From an uncultured Caulobacterales bacterium (GTDB lineage: Bacteria; Pseudomonadota; Alphaproteobacteria; Caulobacterales; Caulobacteraceae): 64,000 nt of DNA. Made by a program: the position numbers and the translations under genes. The notes below the pieces were generated by a model, which worked only from the letters and a program-made list of their open reading frames with translations, was not told the DNA's origin and made no database searches. This document shows, piece by piece, positions 25,713-34,275 of this stretch. Within the stretch, counting starts at the first letter, position 1. Every line of letters begins with the position of its first letter. The stretch spans positions 88,829 through 152,828 of the forward strand of contig CAIMFV010000027.1 in assembly GCA_903840435.1 (NCBI GenBank), in the 5' to 3' direction.

Positions 25713-27368
25713 ATGCTGAGTTTGGCCATTCGCAATGCGAACCTTGTTGACGGGACGGGGGCTGCGCCTGTTCGCGCCGATGTCGGCGTGGTGGGGGACC
25801 GGATTGTCAGCATAGGTCGGGTCGAGGGCGTAGCCACCGTCGAAATTGATGCCGCTGGCCAGACCTTATCGCCCGGCTTTATCGATATTCACACCCACTA
25901 TGATCCGCAACTGTGCTGGGACCGTTACGCCACGCCGACGCCAGAGCATGGCGTCACCTCTCTGGTCATGGGCAATTGCTCGATCAGTCTGTCGCCGGTC
26001 CGGGCCAAGGACCGCCAGCGCGCCATCCATTTGTTCGGCTCGGTTGAGGATATGGAGGGACGGCTGCTTGAGGCGACGGTGCCGTTTTCGTGGGAAACCG
26101 CGCCTGAATATCTTGCCTATCTGAAACAGGGCCTCGGCCCCAATGTCGCCTCCCTGGTCGGCCACGCCATGGTGCGGCTCTATGTGATGGGCGATGCGGC
26201 CCAGGCGCGGGCGGCCACCGAGACAGAGGTCGCGCAAATGTGCGCCATCATGGCCGAAGCCATGACCGCAGGCGCGCTTGGCCTTTCCTTCACCTTCAAC
26301 CATTTTGACGAACGCGGCAGGCCCCTGCCCAGCCACTATTCGGACCGGCAAGAGAGGTTGCGGCTCTTGCAGACGCTTGCGAAGTCTGGCCGGGGCGTCG
26401 TCGAGGTGGCGCCGAATTTTTTCCGCAAAGGTTTGGGCCTGGAAGAGATCGACTTTTGGGGTGAGCTGGCGCTGGAGACCGGCGTCACCACCTCGCTCTC
26501 TCCCATCCTGGTCATGCCCAATATGGAGGGGGCGTGGCAGATCATCCTGGAGCGTTTCGAGCACTGGCGGGCTCGCGGCGCGCCGCTGTTTGGCCAGACC
26601 CAGGTCCGGCCGCTCGATATGACGCTGCAACTTTCTAAAGGCTCAGCCATTCTGTCCAAGGCGACGACGTGGCGCGAAAGCTTTGAACTGCCGCACGACC
26701 AGCGCCTTAGCTTCTATGGCGACCCCACCACCCGAGCCCAATTGGTGGCCGAAGGTGAAAGGCTGAAGGCGGCCATGCAGGCCTTGACCGTCAAGCGGGG
26801 TCGCAGCCCGGCGACGGTAGGTTTGGAGGGCCGCAAACTCACTGAGATTGCCGCAGAACGGGCCGAGCCCTTCACCGAAACCATGCTCGACATCGCCATT
26901 GCCGATGACCTCGAAACCGAGTTTGCGCTGGACGGCTTTTTGCATAGCGACGAGGACAAGGTCGCCCACCTGTTGAAGAGCCCGGCTGTCCATATCGGCT
27001 CCGGTGATGCGGGCGCCCATATCAGCCAATTCGCCGGCGCGGGCGACACCTCCTATCTGTTCGAGCGCTTTGTTCGCCAGCGCGGCGATCTCAGCCTTCC
27101 CGAGGCGGTACGCCGCCTGACATCGGAACTCGCCGACCACTGGGGCTTTCAAGACCGGGGCCGCATTGTACCAGGCGCTTTTGCCGACCTGACACTTTTT
27201 GATCCTAAAACCATTGCGCGCGGTGACGAGACCTGGGTTGATGATGTTCCCGGCGGGCAGGGCCGCTATATTCGCCGCCCGACAGGGATATCGCGGGTCA
27301 TTGTCAATGGCGAGGTCCTCGTCGCTGACGGCGCCTATGCGCAAAGCCACCCCGGACGCTTGATCTAG
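25713..27368 (+). CDS. N-acyl-D-amino-acid deacylase family amidohydrolase
   Basis: Metal-dependent hydrolase of the D-aminoacylase family, which releases D-amino acids from N-acyl derivatives; many homologs act on other amides. 551 residues. The metal-site motif GFIDIHTHYDPQLCWD lies near residues 55-70; MGNCSISLSPV and SGDAGAHISQFAG are family motifs, and a C-terminal beta-sandwich part carries GAFADLTLFDPKTI. No signal peptide, suggesting a cytosolic enzyme. ATG 25713 has GGAGAG 6 bases upstream; the frame back to 25563 adds a non-homologous leader. Followed 90 bases later by a DUF4112 gene, with no clear functional link. Confidence 0.86.
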   Translation: MLSLAIRNANLVDGTGAAPVRADVGVVGDRIVSIGRVEGVATVEIDAAGQTLSPGFIDIHTHYDPQLCWDRYATPTPEHGVTSLVMGNCSISLSPVRAKDRQRAIHLFGSVEDMEGRLLEATVPFSWETAPEYLAYLKQGLGPNVASLVGHAMVRLYVMGDAAQARAATETEVAQMCAIMAEAMTAGALGLSFTFNHFDERGRPLPSHYSDRQERLRLLQTLAKSGRGVVEVAPNFFRKGLGLEEIDFWGELALETGVTTSLSPILVMPNMEGAWQIILERFEHWRARGAPLFGQTQVRPLDMTLQLSKGSAILSKATTWRESFELPHDQRLSFYGDPTTRAQLVAEGERLKAAMQALTVKRGRSPATVGLEGRKLTEIAAERAEPFTETMLDIAIADDLETEFALDGFLHSDEDKVAHLLKSPAVHIGSGDAGAHISQFAGAGDTSYLFERFVRQRGDLSLPEAVRRLTSELADHWGFQDRGRIVPGAFADLTLFDPKTIARGDETWVDDVPGGQGRYIRRPTGISRVIVNGEVLVADGAYAQSHPGRLI

Positions 27369-27458
27369 GTTGGCGCCGGACGGGACTTAACTGCACCCTG
27401 CCCTTGCGCTCGCTCAATTCGAACCGATCTATGGGGTTCAGGCGGCAGGAGGGATCCG

Positions 27459-27866
27459 ATGATCGACCTTACACCGGCAGAACGTCTCGTCATTCGCCGA
27501 CGGGTCGACTTTGTCGGCCGCCTTTCGGATAATCTTATTCATCTCGGCCCGTTCAGCCTTGGTCTTGACGGTGTCTTGAGCTGGGTCCCGGGATTGGGCG
27601 AGGTCTATAGCGTCGTGGCCGGCGTCTATATTCTGGTGCAAGGCGTGCGTGCGGGCGTTCCGCCCGGCGTCTTGGTGGCCGCTGGCCTGATCTTGGGGCT
27701 TCGTAGTCTGGCAACCGTGGTCCCGATCGCAGGCGCTGCCTTTTCCGACGTGTTCACAGCGCATAAATGGGCGGCGGCAATGATCGTTCGCGCGATTGAC
27801 CAACAGGTCGAACGGGATGCGGCAAGGTCCAGCCAAGCGGCCTATGGCGCGCGCGTTGTGGTCTAG
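27459..27866 (+). CDS. DUF4112 domain-containing membrane protein
   Basis: A 135-residue protein with the DUF4112 core: FSLGLDGVLSWVPGLGEVYS followed by two hydrophobic segments (about 50-68 and 70-95, the latter ending in VPIAGAAFSDVF). Probably an inner-membrane protein with short cytosolic ends. Function unknown across the family. The start is well supported: AGGAGG ends five bases before ATG 27459. It is convergent with the photolyase operon. Confidence 0.82.
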   Translation: MIDLTPAERLVIRRRVDFVGRLSDNLIHLGPFSLGLDGVLSWVPGLGEVYSVVAGVYILVQGVRAGVPPGVLVAAGLILGLRSLATVVPIAGAAFSDVFTAHKWAAAMIVRAIDQQVERDAARSSQAAYGARVVV

Positions 27867-27887
27867 ACCAAGGCCCGCTTCAGACCC

Positions 27888-29411
27888 CTAGCCGCACCGG
27901 GCCAAAAAGGCCTCTGCCTCGGCTGTCACAGCGGCGCGACGTTCCTCTGACCAGTTGCCTAGGGTGCGATAGGGCATGGCGAGACGGGGATTGGACGCCA
28001 ACCGCGCTTGGTGTCGAATGAGAAAGGCCCAATAGAGATAGTTGAACGGGCAGGCTTCGCCTCCTGACTTCTGCTTGACGTCATAGGCGCACGCCCCGCA
28101 GGCATTTGACATGCGATCAATATAGGCCCCCGACGCGGCATAGGGCTTCGAGGCCATTTGGCCACCATCGGCAAAGACGGCCATGCCGAGCGTATTGGGC
28201 ATCTCCACCCATTCAAAGGCATCGGCATAGACCGCCAAATACCATTGTTCGATCTCCTTCGGCGCGACACCGGCGAGAAGCGCAAAATTGCCGGTGACCA
28301 TCAGTCGCTGAATATGGTGGGAATAGGCGTGGCGTGCGGTGTCGCTGATGGCGTGTTTGAGGCAGGCCATTTCGGTCTCTCCGGTCCAGTAGAACTGCGG
28401 CAAGGCGCGGGTCGCTTGCAGCGCATTGGCCTCGGCATAGCCCGGCATATGGGTCCAATAGACCCCGCGAACATATTCTCGCCATCCGAGGATCTGGCGA
28501 ATAAAGCCTTCGACGGCGTTCAAGGGGGCAGCGCCTAAGCGCCATGCCGCCTCAGCCCCGTCACACACCTCCCTCGGCGTCAGAAGTCCAAGATTGAGGG
28601 CGGGTGAGATCAGCGAATGAAACAGGAAGGGCGCGCCCAGTTTCATCGCGTCTTGATAATCGCCAAACCAGGGCAGGCCGTGATCGACAAAGTCCTGGAA
28701 GGCGCGCAGAGCGTCACTGCGGGTCACCGGCCAATCGAAAAGCGCGATCTGGCCGAAATGCTCGGGGAACCGTTGGTCGACGACCGCCATCACCGCTTGG
28801 GTGACAGCGTCATGGGCAAATCGAAGGCGGTTTGGCGGTTTGAGGCCGCGCGGCAGGCGCTTGCGATTTTCCGGGTCAAAATTCCATTCGCCCCCCGCTG
28901 GCCGACCTGCCTCCATTAGGATGTGGTGCTCGCGTCGCATCTCGCGATAGAAGTGCTCCATCCGCCAGCTGGTTCGCCCGTTCGCCCAGGCGGCGAAGCG
29001 GTCGTGGCTGGCAAAGAAGCGGGTGTCCGCGCGCACCTCCACGGTGAGACCCGTCAGCGCCGTCCATTGCGCTACCTCACGCGAAAGCCGCCATTCGGAG
29101 GGTTCTGTGAGCACGATCCGGTCCGGGCGGCGCCTGGCGACAGCGCGGACCAGCTCCTTCGTCATCTCGCCGGAGTTTTCAGCCGCCTCAAGCGCCACAT
29201 AGTCGACCGCAATTCCGCGCTCGACCAATTCGGCAGCGAAGTGGCGCATGGCCGACAGGATCAGGACGATTTTTTGCTTGTGGTGCGGCACATTGGTGAA
29301 GGCGTCTGCCGCCTCGACCATCAAGACGACATCGCGCCCGGGCTCGAGATCAGCGAGCGCCGATAGCGTATCGGTCAGCTGATCGTTGAAGAGGACACGC
29401 AGGACAGTCAT
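27888..29411 (-). CDS. phrB: FeS-containing (6-4) photolyase, PhrB type
   Basis: Light-driven repair of pyrimidine (6-4) photoproducts with FAD, a lumazine-type antenna and a [4Fe-4S] cluster (FeS-BCP/CryPro clade). 507 residues. Cysteines C350, C438, C441 and C454 fall at what I recall as the exact ligand positions of Agrobacterium PhrB, and H365/H366 (YSHHIQRLM) match its active-site His pair. The N-terminal Rossmann domain begins LRVLFNDQL; the FAD domain contains GFIRQILGWREYVRG. ATG 29411 overlaps the DUF2256 stop by four bases, and DUF3833 lies upstream, the usual photolyase operon. Confidence 0.92.
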   Translation of the reverse strand: MTVLRVLFNDQLTDTLSALADLEPGRDVVLMVEAADAFTNVPHHKQKIVLILSAMRHFAAELVERGIAVDYVALEAAENSGEMTKELVRAVARRRPDRIVLTEPSEWRLSREVAQWTALTGLTVEVRADTRFFASHDRFAAWANGRTSWRMEHFYREMRREHHILMEAGRPAGGEWNFDPENRKRLPRGLKPPNRLRFAHDAVTQAVMAVVDQRFPEHFGQIALFDWPVTRSDALRAFQDFVDHGLPWFGDYQDAMKLGAPFLFHSLISPALNLGLLTPREVCDGAEAAWRLGAAPLNAVEGFIRQILGWREYVRGVYWTHMPGYAEANALQATRALPQFYWTGETEMACLKHAISDTARHAYSHHIQRLMVTGNFALLAGVAPKEIEQWYLAVYADAFEWVEMPNTLGMAVFADGGQMASKPYAASGAYIDRMSNACGACAYDVKQKSGGEACPFNYLYWAFLIRHQARLASNPRLAMPYRTLGNWSEERRAAVTAEAEAFLARCG

Positions 29412-29569
29412 GAGGTTTGCGGCTTGGTGGCTTTAGCGCTTTGGCACCTGTGGGAACAATATTTGACCGCCTCCCAGCTGCGCGCCCACTTTTTGCGCCA
29501 CGCAAAGGGCCGACCACAAGCCAGACAGATCTTGGTTGGTAGGTCTGATTTCAAGCGCATCTTGGCCAT
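29408..29569 (-). CDS. DUF2256 small zinc-ribbon protein
   Basis: A 53-residue protein with two Cys pairs (C15/C18 and C38/C42: KICLACGRPFAWRKKW and KYCSHRC), a likely zinc ribbon. The DUF2256 family is almost always next to FeS photolyase/cryptochrome genes, as here; its role is unknown, and RNA/DNA binding or FeS handling is only a guess. ATG 29569 was chosen over ATG 29560; the frame reading back to 29644 overlaps the lipoprotein gene and is unlikely. The four-base overlap with phrB means coupled translation. Confidence 0.82.
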   Translation of the reverse strand: MAKMRLKSDLPTKICLACGRPFAWRKKWARSWEAVKYCSHRCQSAKATKPQTS

Positions 29570-29591
29570 GAGCAGCGGGAGACCGTCTATC

Positions 29592-30188
29592 TCAGGGCCG
29601 TGACGACGCGGGATAGGTGGTGTCGGCAGCGATGGCGTCGGCAATGGGTCGCTTCTGGTCCGGCTTGATAAAGGTCAAGGTGATCCGCCCGACATGGACG
29701 CCAAACTTGCTGACATCAGCACGATTAATCACCGCGCCATCGGCAAACAGGTGGCTCCAATCGTCCACATGCACGGTGATGGTGGACTTGCCGAACGGCA
29801 GCCGCAACCCGTAAGCAATCCGCATGGCATTGCCAAAGGTTGTTACCTGCGCCACGCCATCGACGTCGCCAGCCCGCCCCTGCCAGTGCCCATCGGCTGC
29901 CTTTTGAAACACCCAGGTTCGGGTTTGGCGTTCGCCGTCATTCCACAAGAACCGCTCATAAAGGGTGAAGGTATCGCCGGACTGAACCCCATCGGCGACC
30001 ACGGTGAACGACCTGACCAAACGACTGTCACGTCCCTCAAACAAGCCATAGGCATAGGTTCGCCCCCGGAAATAGCTCACAAGGTCGAAATTGGGCGTGG
30101 GTTGGCTATTGGTCTGCGGCGATAGTGTGGCACAGGCGCTGAGGCCCAGCAGCAGGACGGCCATGGCCAGAGATTTCAACGGATGCAC
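29592..30188 (-). CDS. DUF3833 family lipoprotein
   Basis: A 198-residue protein with a lipoprotein signal (lipobox LSAC, lipidated Cys at about residue 18). The DUF3833 domain follows: FDLVSYFRGRTYAYGLFEGRDSRLVRSF..., and GNAMRIAYGLRLPFGKSTITVHVDDW. These proteins resemble calycin-like periplasmic lipoproteins and frequently cluster with photolyase genes, but no activity is known. First gene of the DUF3833-DUF2256-phrB operon by position. Which membrane it is sorted to was not assessed. Confidence 0.82.
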   Translation of the reverse strand: MHPLKSLAMAVLLLGLSACATLSPQTNSQPTPNFDLVSYFRGRTYAYGLFEGRDSRLVRSFTVVADGVQSGDTFTLYERFLWNDGERQTRTWVFQKAADGHWQGRAGDVDGVAQVTTFGNAMRIAYGLRLPFGKSTITVHVDDWSHLFADGAVINRADVSKFGVHVGRITLTFIKPDQKRPIADAIAADTTYPASSRP

Positions 30189-30273
30189 AACCCAAACTCC
30201 TCGGCTAGGTTTTAGGAGCTACGTCTGGTGCGCGAAGATGGACGCAAGGCGCTCGCGGCGCGGTCGATTGAGA

Positions 30274-31098
30274 TTAAGGCGTTCCAGCCGATGGCGCCGC
30301 ACGATTTTCATGCACGGTGAAGGGCGCGGGATAGGCCGCAGCACCAAAGGTTGCGGCGATGGCCCGATTGGTATCGAAAAAGACCTGACCGTAATGGCTG
30401 TTGTGGCAAAACGGGCGAACCGCAAGCACTGTGCCGTGCTCATTGAAATCGAGGATCTCCACTACCGGCGCCGGATCGGTCAAGACATTGGGGATGGCGG
30501 CCAGCGCTGGTTTTAGCAGCTCGATGGCGTGCAGCGCATCGACGCCAAAGGCGAGCTGCGCTGTGCGATCCACCCGACGATAGGGATGGGCGCTATAATT
30601 CTTGATGATCTCGCTGGAAATCTTGCCATTGCCAACAATGACCATGACATTGTCAGGCGAATTGAGCGTGGTGTTGAAAAGACCAATCTCGGTAATCGTC
30701 CCCTCAACCGATCCAGCAACCACATAGTCCCCGACCTTGTAGGGGCGGAAGAGCACCAAAAAGGCGCCCGCCGCAAAATTTGCCAAGAGACCCGACCATG
30801 CCGCGCCAATGGCCAGGCCAAGCCCGGCAAGCAGGGCTGCGAAACTCGTGGTCTCGACCCCGAAATAGCCAAGGATCGACACCACCAGAATGATGTTCAA
30901 GGCGACGCCAAGAATATTGGCGATATAGCGCTGCAGGGTCGAATCGAAATTCCGCGCTGTCAGCACCCGTGAGAACAGCCCAACCGCGAAGCTGATTAGC
31001 CAACGACCGACGACATAAAGTACCACCGCACCGACGATTTTAAATCCCGCCGCCACGACGAAAGGCCAGGCTTGAGTCAACCAGCTATCCAATGCCAT
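30274..31098 (-). CDS. Small-conductance mechanosensitive channel (MscS family)
   Basis: Releases solutes on hypo-osmotic shock. 274 residues: three predicted membrane helices (about 13-35, 55-80, 84-115), the pore-lining third helix with Gly/Ala pattern GLGLAIGAAWSGLLANFAAGAFLVLFRP, the beta domain with KVGDYVVAGSVEGTITEIGLFNTTLNSPDN, and a C-terminal alpha/beta domain. This is a short MscS of the E. coli YggB type. ATG 31098 has GGGAG two bases upstream, tight; GTG 31101 just before is an alternative. Transcribed leftward, divergent from the secreted amidohydrolase. Confidence 0.92.
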   Translation of the reverse strand: MALDSWLTQAWPFVVAAGFKIVGAVVLYVVGRWLISFAVGLFSRVLTARNFDSTLQRYIANILGVALNIILVVSILGYFGVETTSFAALLAGLGLAIGAAWSGLLANFAAGAFLVLFRPYKVGDYVVAGSVEGTITEIGLFNTTLNSPDNVMVIVGNGKISSEIIKNYSAHPYRRVDRTAQLAFGVDALHAIELLKPALAAIPNVLTDPAPVVEILDFNEHGTVLAVRPFCHNSHYGQVFFDTNRAIAATFGAAAYPAPFTVHENRAAPSAGTP

Positions 31099-31347
31099 CA
31101 CTCCCACTAAGCGCACGCCACGCGCCACGCCCTACTGAACCGTTTGCACCCGCGCTTCATTCCGCGAGCTGCGCCGGTCTTAACAGAACAAAGCCGAAAA
31201 CAGGAAGCCAAACGCGCGCAGCGCGTCAACCGGCCTGCAGCTGGCTCGCGAGGGGCAAATTCGTCCCTTGGGTTGCGCGGATTTGCAAGCTGACTAGTGT
31301 GGGCGTGTGCGAAGACACGCAAGAGACGTCCGTTGAAAGTTGCCCAA

Positions 31348-32679
31348 ATGCGAAATCAGACAAAATGGCGCGCCGGTTTGGCCTTGGCGCTCAGCGCGGC
31401 GAGCCTCGCCTTGGCGCCCACCGCCGGGCTGGCGAAGGACTATGTGGTGCATGCCGGGCGGCTGTTTGATGGGCTGGATAAGACCATCCGCAAGGAGGTG
31501 ACGCTGCGCATCCACGACGACCGGATTGTGGCGGTTGAACCGGGCTACCAACCGGCGCCCGCCGGGGTCGAGGTGATCGACCTGACGCAAGACCTTGTGG
31601 CGCCGGGCCTGATTGATTGCCACGTCCACATTGCCGAGAGCTTCCACGCTGGCGACGCCATTCGCGGCTTGGTGACGCGCACACCGTTCGACAAGGAAAT
31701 CGACGGCGTCAACAATATGAAGGCCTCCTTGCTGGCAGGCTTTACCACAGTGCGCGATGTCGGCGATCCCACAGGTGTGGTGGTGGCGCTGAAGCATGCC
31801 GTCGCCCACGGTGACATACCCGGCCCGCGCTTGTGGGTTGCGGGCGAGCCCTTGAGCCCGACCGGCGGTCACGGTGATGATGCAAACGGCATCAATCCCG
31901 AAATCACCAATCCGGCCTGGGCCTCCAACCTGATTGACAGCCCAGACGCGGCGCGCCGCGCCGTGCGGCGCTTACGGCGCGAAGGCGCGGACCTCATTAA
32001 GATCCTCCCGTCGGGCGGCGTCATGTCGATTGGCGATGACCCGAATTTGCAATTGATGACCGATGACGAGATCAAGGCCGTGGTCGACACGGCCCACGCC
32101 TTGAATATGAAGGTCGCTGCCCACGCCCACGGCGAGATTGCGATCAATCACGCTCTCCAGCTGGGTGTCGATTCCATCGAACACGGGTCATTCGCCGACG
32201 CCGCCTCCTATGCGATTTTCAAGGCCAAGGGCGCCTATCTCGTCCCCACCCTGTTGGTCGGTATGCGGGTCTATCAGCACGCCAAAACCCACCCCGAAGA
32301 CCTCAATCCGTCGACGGCGGAAAAGGCTTTGGTGATTGGCCCGGTCTTGCAAAAAAATCTGCACGACGCCTATGCGGCCGGGGTGAAGATCGCTTTTGGC
32401 ACCGACACCTTTGGCATGAGCGCCCATGGTGAAAACGCCCAAGAGTTCGGGCTGATGGTGCAAGCGGGCATGCCGCCCATCGAGGCACTCTGGGCCGCGA
32501 CCCATAATGCCGCCGATCTCATTGGCTCAAAGGACATTGGCGCGCTAGCGCCTGGGCGGTTCGCTGATCTTGTCGCGGTGAAGGGCGATCCCACCACCGA
32601 CATTACCGTCATGGAACACCCAGACTTCGTGATGAAGGGCGGCGCCGTGGTCAAATCAGGCGGAAAATCCACGCTTTAG
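31348..32679 (+). CDS. Secreted amidohydrolase (imidazolonepropionase/Xaa-Pro dipeptidase-like)
   Basis: A 443-residue metallo-hydrolase with signal peptide (WRAGLALALSAASLALAPTAGLA). Metal motif LIDCHVHIAES, then GFTTVRDVGDP, LWVAGEPLSPTGGHGD, Lys in DLIKILPSGG, HAHGEIAINHAL, SIEHGSF and the Asp in FGTDTFGM: the full binuclear-site set. Periplasmic homologs hydrolyse Xaa-Pro peptides or organophosphate-like and lactone substrates; the true substrate is unknown. The start is uncertain because ribosome sites are weak; ATG 31348 gives an ordinary signal peptide, whereas GTG 31297 adds 17 residues. Single gene, followed by a convergent XRE gene. Confidence 0.86.
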   Translation: MRNQTKWRAGLALALSAASLALAPTAGLAKDYVVHAGRLFDGLDKTIRKEVTLRIHDDRIVAVEPGYQPAPAGVEVIDLTQDLVAPGLIDCHVHIAESFHAGDAIRGLVTRTPFDKEIDGVNNMKASLLAGFTTVRDVGDPTGVVVALKHAVAHGDIPGPRLWVAGEPLSPTGGHGDDANGINPEITNPAWASNLIDSPDAARRAVRRLRREGADLIKILPSGGVMSIGDDPNLQLMTDDEIKAVVDTAHALNMKVAAHAHGEIAINHALQLGVDSIEHGSFADAASYAIFKAKGAYLVPTLLVGMRVYQHAKTHPEDLNPSTAEKALVIGPVLQKNLHDAYAAGVKIAFGTDTFGMSAHGENAQEFGLMVQAGMPPIEALWAATHNAADLIGSKDIGALAPGRFADLVAVKGDPTTDITVMEHPDFVMKGGAVVKSGGKSTL

Positions 32680-32750
32680 CGGCGGAGGCAGGAAACGGGC
32701 CGCTTCTGGGCGGGAAAATACTTTCTTCGAGCGCGGCGTGACGGCCAAAT

Positions 32751-32969
32751 CTAAGGTGCCTCGACGAGGAAGAATAGTGTTTCTACCGTCGTCTCCAGAG
32801 CGCTTGCTAGCGCGAGCGCAAGGGTGGTCGAAGGGACGAAAACGCTATTTTCAACCGTATTTATGGTTTTCCGCGAGACGCCAATGACCTGGGCTAAATC
32901 GGCTTGGGTCAATCCCTTCGCTGTACGAAATGCCCGCAAATGATTTCCAAGCTGGCGTTCACCCTTCAC
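32751..32969 (-). CDS. Small XRE-type regulator paired with a membrane protein
   Basis: A 72-residue protein consisting of one HTH domain (residues 8-62: LRAFRTAKGLTQADLAQVIGVSRKTINTVENS), of the YozG/short XRE type, plus a short hydrophobic end (TLFFLVEAP). It begins inside the end of the membrane protein gene (11-base overlap), so the two are translationally coupled. Such pairs usually autoregulate and may signal membrane state. A palindromic operator candidate lies at the promoter upstream. Confidence 0.85.
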   Translation of the reverse strand: MKGERQLGNHLRAFRTAKGLTQADLAQVIGVSRKTINTVENSVFVPSTTLALALASALETTVETLFFLVEAP

Positions 32970-33666
32970 GTTCAGCCCGCCAATTCAACCAAGCAAAGGT
33001 CCAGGCAGGCACAGTCGCGCAGAGTAGCAAAGCCCCCGGCGCCGCCAGGACGGCCCACGTCGCGTGATAGAGCCCCAAACTGAACAAGGCCACCAAACTG
33101 GCCATCGCTGTCAGATAACCCGTTTCGAGGGCTTTCGCGCGAAAACTTCGGATCAGTTCATCGTCGAACACGTAATCATGTTTGGCACCCCCGGTGTTGA
33201 GGAGGATTGAGAGGAGACTGGCTGGAACCGCCGCTGCTAAAGATATAGCGAATATCCAGCTTGGAGAGTCACCATGCCCAGCCAGGATGGCGGCGCTGAA
33301 ATGGAAGATCCCGGGGAGCGCGCCCAACGCGGCAATGGGCATGAACACCAAGGCGCGCCCTAGTTTGCGCTGGTCTTTGTCGCGTTGGCCCGTCCGGAGG
33401 AGAAGCCTTTTTCGGTCCTCACCTGGACGGGATCTCCATCCAAGGACCCCGGCACCCACCCACACGAACATGACCGCAGCACCTACGGCCCAAAAATTCC
33501 GCGGGATGGCTGATAGCTGTATCGAACCGCGAGCGAAGCTCAACGCGGCCAAGAAGCCCACGACCCCGGCGCCCAGCGCAAACAGCAAAAGCGCCGTTCG
33601 AATATGCCTCTCCCGGCGCCGCTCAGAGCGGATGATTTTATCAGCTTCCAGACTGTCCGGGACCAC
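32959..33666 (-). CDS. Multi-pass membrane protein of an XRE/membrane gene pair
   Basis: A 235-residue integral membrane protein of unknown function. About six hydrophobic segments (near residues 22-42, 55-75, 105-125, 130-155, 182-200, 205-225), a positively charged N terminus and a hydrophilic loop after the second helix. GTG 33666 was chosen because AAGGAGG ends 7 bases before it; an upstream GTG at 33690 would add eight residues and lacks a site. It precedes and overlaps the small XRE gene. No recognised family; the pair resembles membrane-anchor/repressor units, but that is inference. Confidence 0.72.
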   Translation of the reverse strand: MVPDSLEADKIIRSERRRERHIRTALLLFALGAGVVGFLAALSFARGSIQLSAIPRNFWAVGAAVMFVWVGAGVLGWRSRPGEDRKRLLLRTGQRDKDQRKLGRALVFMPIAALGALPGIFHFSAAILAGHGDSPSWIFAISLAAAVPASLLSILLNTGGAKHDYVFDDELIRSFRAKALETGYLTAMASLVALFSLGLYHATWAVLAAPGALLLCATVPAWTFAWLNWRAEREG

Positions 33667-33695
33667 GCGAGCGCCTCCTTGATTTGACACCTTAG

Positions 33696-33730
33696 GGTTA
33701 CATATGTAACCGATAGGTGATATGCGTCAA
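33696..33730 (-). promoter_or_regulatory. Promoter with palindromic operator for the membrane/XRE pair
   Basis: Reading leftward: -35 TTGACG (33725-33730), 16-base spacer, -10 TACATA (33703-33708). The -10 is embedded in the perfect 16-bp palindrome GGTTACATATGTAACC at 33696-33711, about 30 bases before the GTG start. A repressor bound there would block RNA polymerase. The small XRE protein is the obvious candidate. Confidence 0.6.
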
Positions 33731-34002
33731 GGAAGATTCTCTCACCTCCAACCGGCCTCAGCCGCGTTACGTCAGCCAACCTGCATCTCGCAATTGGTTC
33801 CCGCGTGCTGCGGTCCAGGCGCTCGCGTGGCGACGATAGACACCCACAAGCTTTTCCGCTTCCACGCTCATGTCAAATACCTCGCCAGCACTCACATCGC
33901 CTTGCTGCTAACAGTTTGTTTTTGTTGATTTCTTCATAATTTACCTCCTAGCTTTGTCCGTCGACTGAGCGTGAGTCGAACGTCCGTGAGAGGAGCGAGG
34001 AG
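33731..34002. other. Intergenic region upstream of usg
   Basis: About 270 bases between the divergent membrane/XRE promoter and usg. A frame on the plus strand (33722-33928) has no ribosome site or family resemblance and is taken as chance. The usg Shine-Dalgarno region (GAGGAGCGAGGAG) is at the right end. No clear promoter hexamers. Confidence 0.5.
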
Positions 34003-34275
34003 ATGAAGGTTTCGCCCGAGTTTCGCCTTCAGATGGAAGGCTATGGCCTCACCACCGCCCATATCTTTTACCACATGCCGGATTTTCACTCCGTGCTGCA
34101 AAGCTTCGTCTGGCAAGATTATGATATTGCGCCGGATTTTCCGCACATGAAAAAGTTCCTCGACTTCTGGCGCGACAATCTCGACGGCGCTCTGCACTCG
34201 GTGCGCTACTGCCATCAACACCTGATCAAGCCCTGTGAGTGGCGGGCCGTGGAGGGTGAGTTTCGGGTCGGCTAG
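34003..34275 (+). CDS. usg: Usg family protein
   Basis: A 90-residue soluble protein with the Usg pattern: FRLQMEGYGLTTAHIFYHMPDF, then FVWQDYDIAPDFPHMKKFLDFW and LDGALHSVRYCHQ. Named for its position upstream of a trp gene in Caulobacter, but its function is unknown and no trp gene is present here. The ribosome site is very strong (GAGGAGCGAGGAG ending at the ATG). Its stop overlaps the convergent cutC stop by four bases. Confidence 0.88.
   Translation: MKVSPEFRLQMEGYGLTTAHIFYHMPDFHSVLQSFVWQDYDIAPDFPHMKKFLDFWRDNLDGALHSVRYCHQHLIKPCEWRAVEGEFRVG

Noticed and set aside
33722..33928. Small plus-strand gene of 68 codons
   Set aside because: No ribosome site, no recognisable family, overlaps the leftward promoter.
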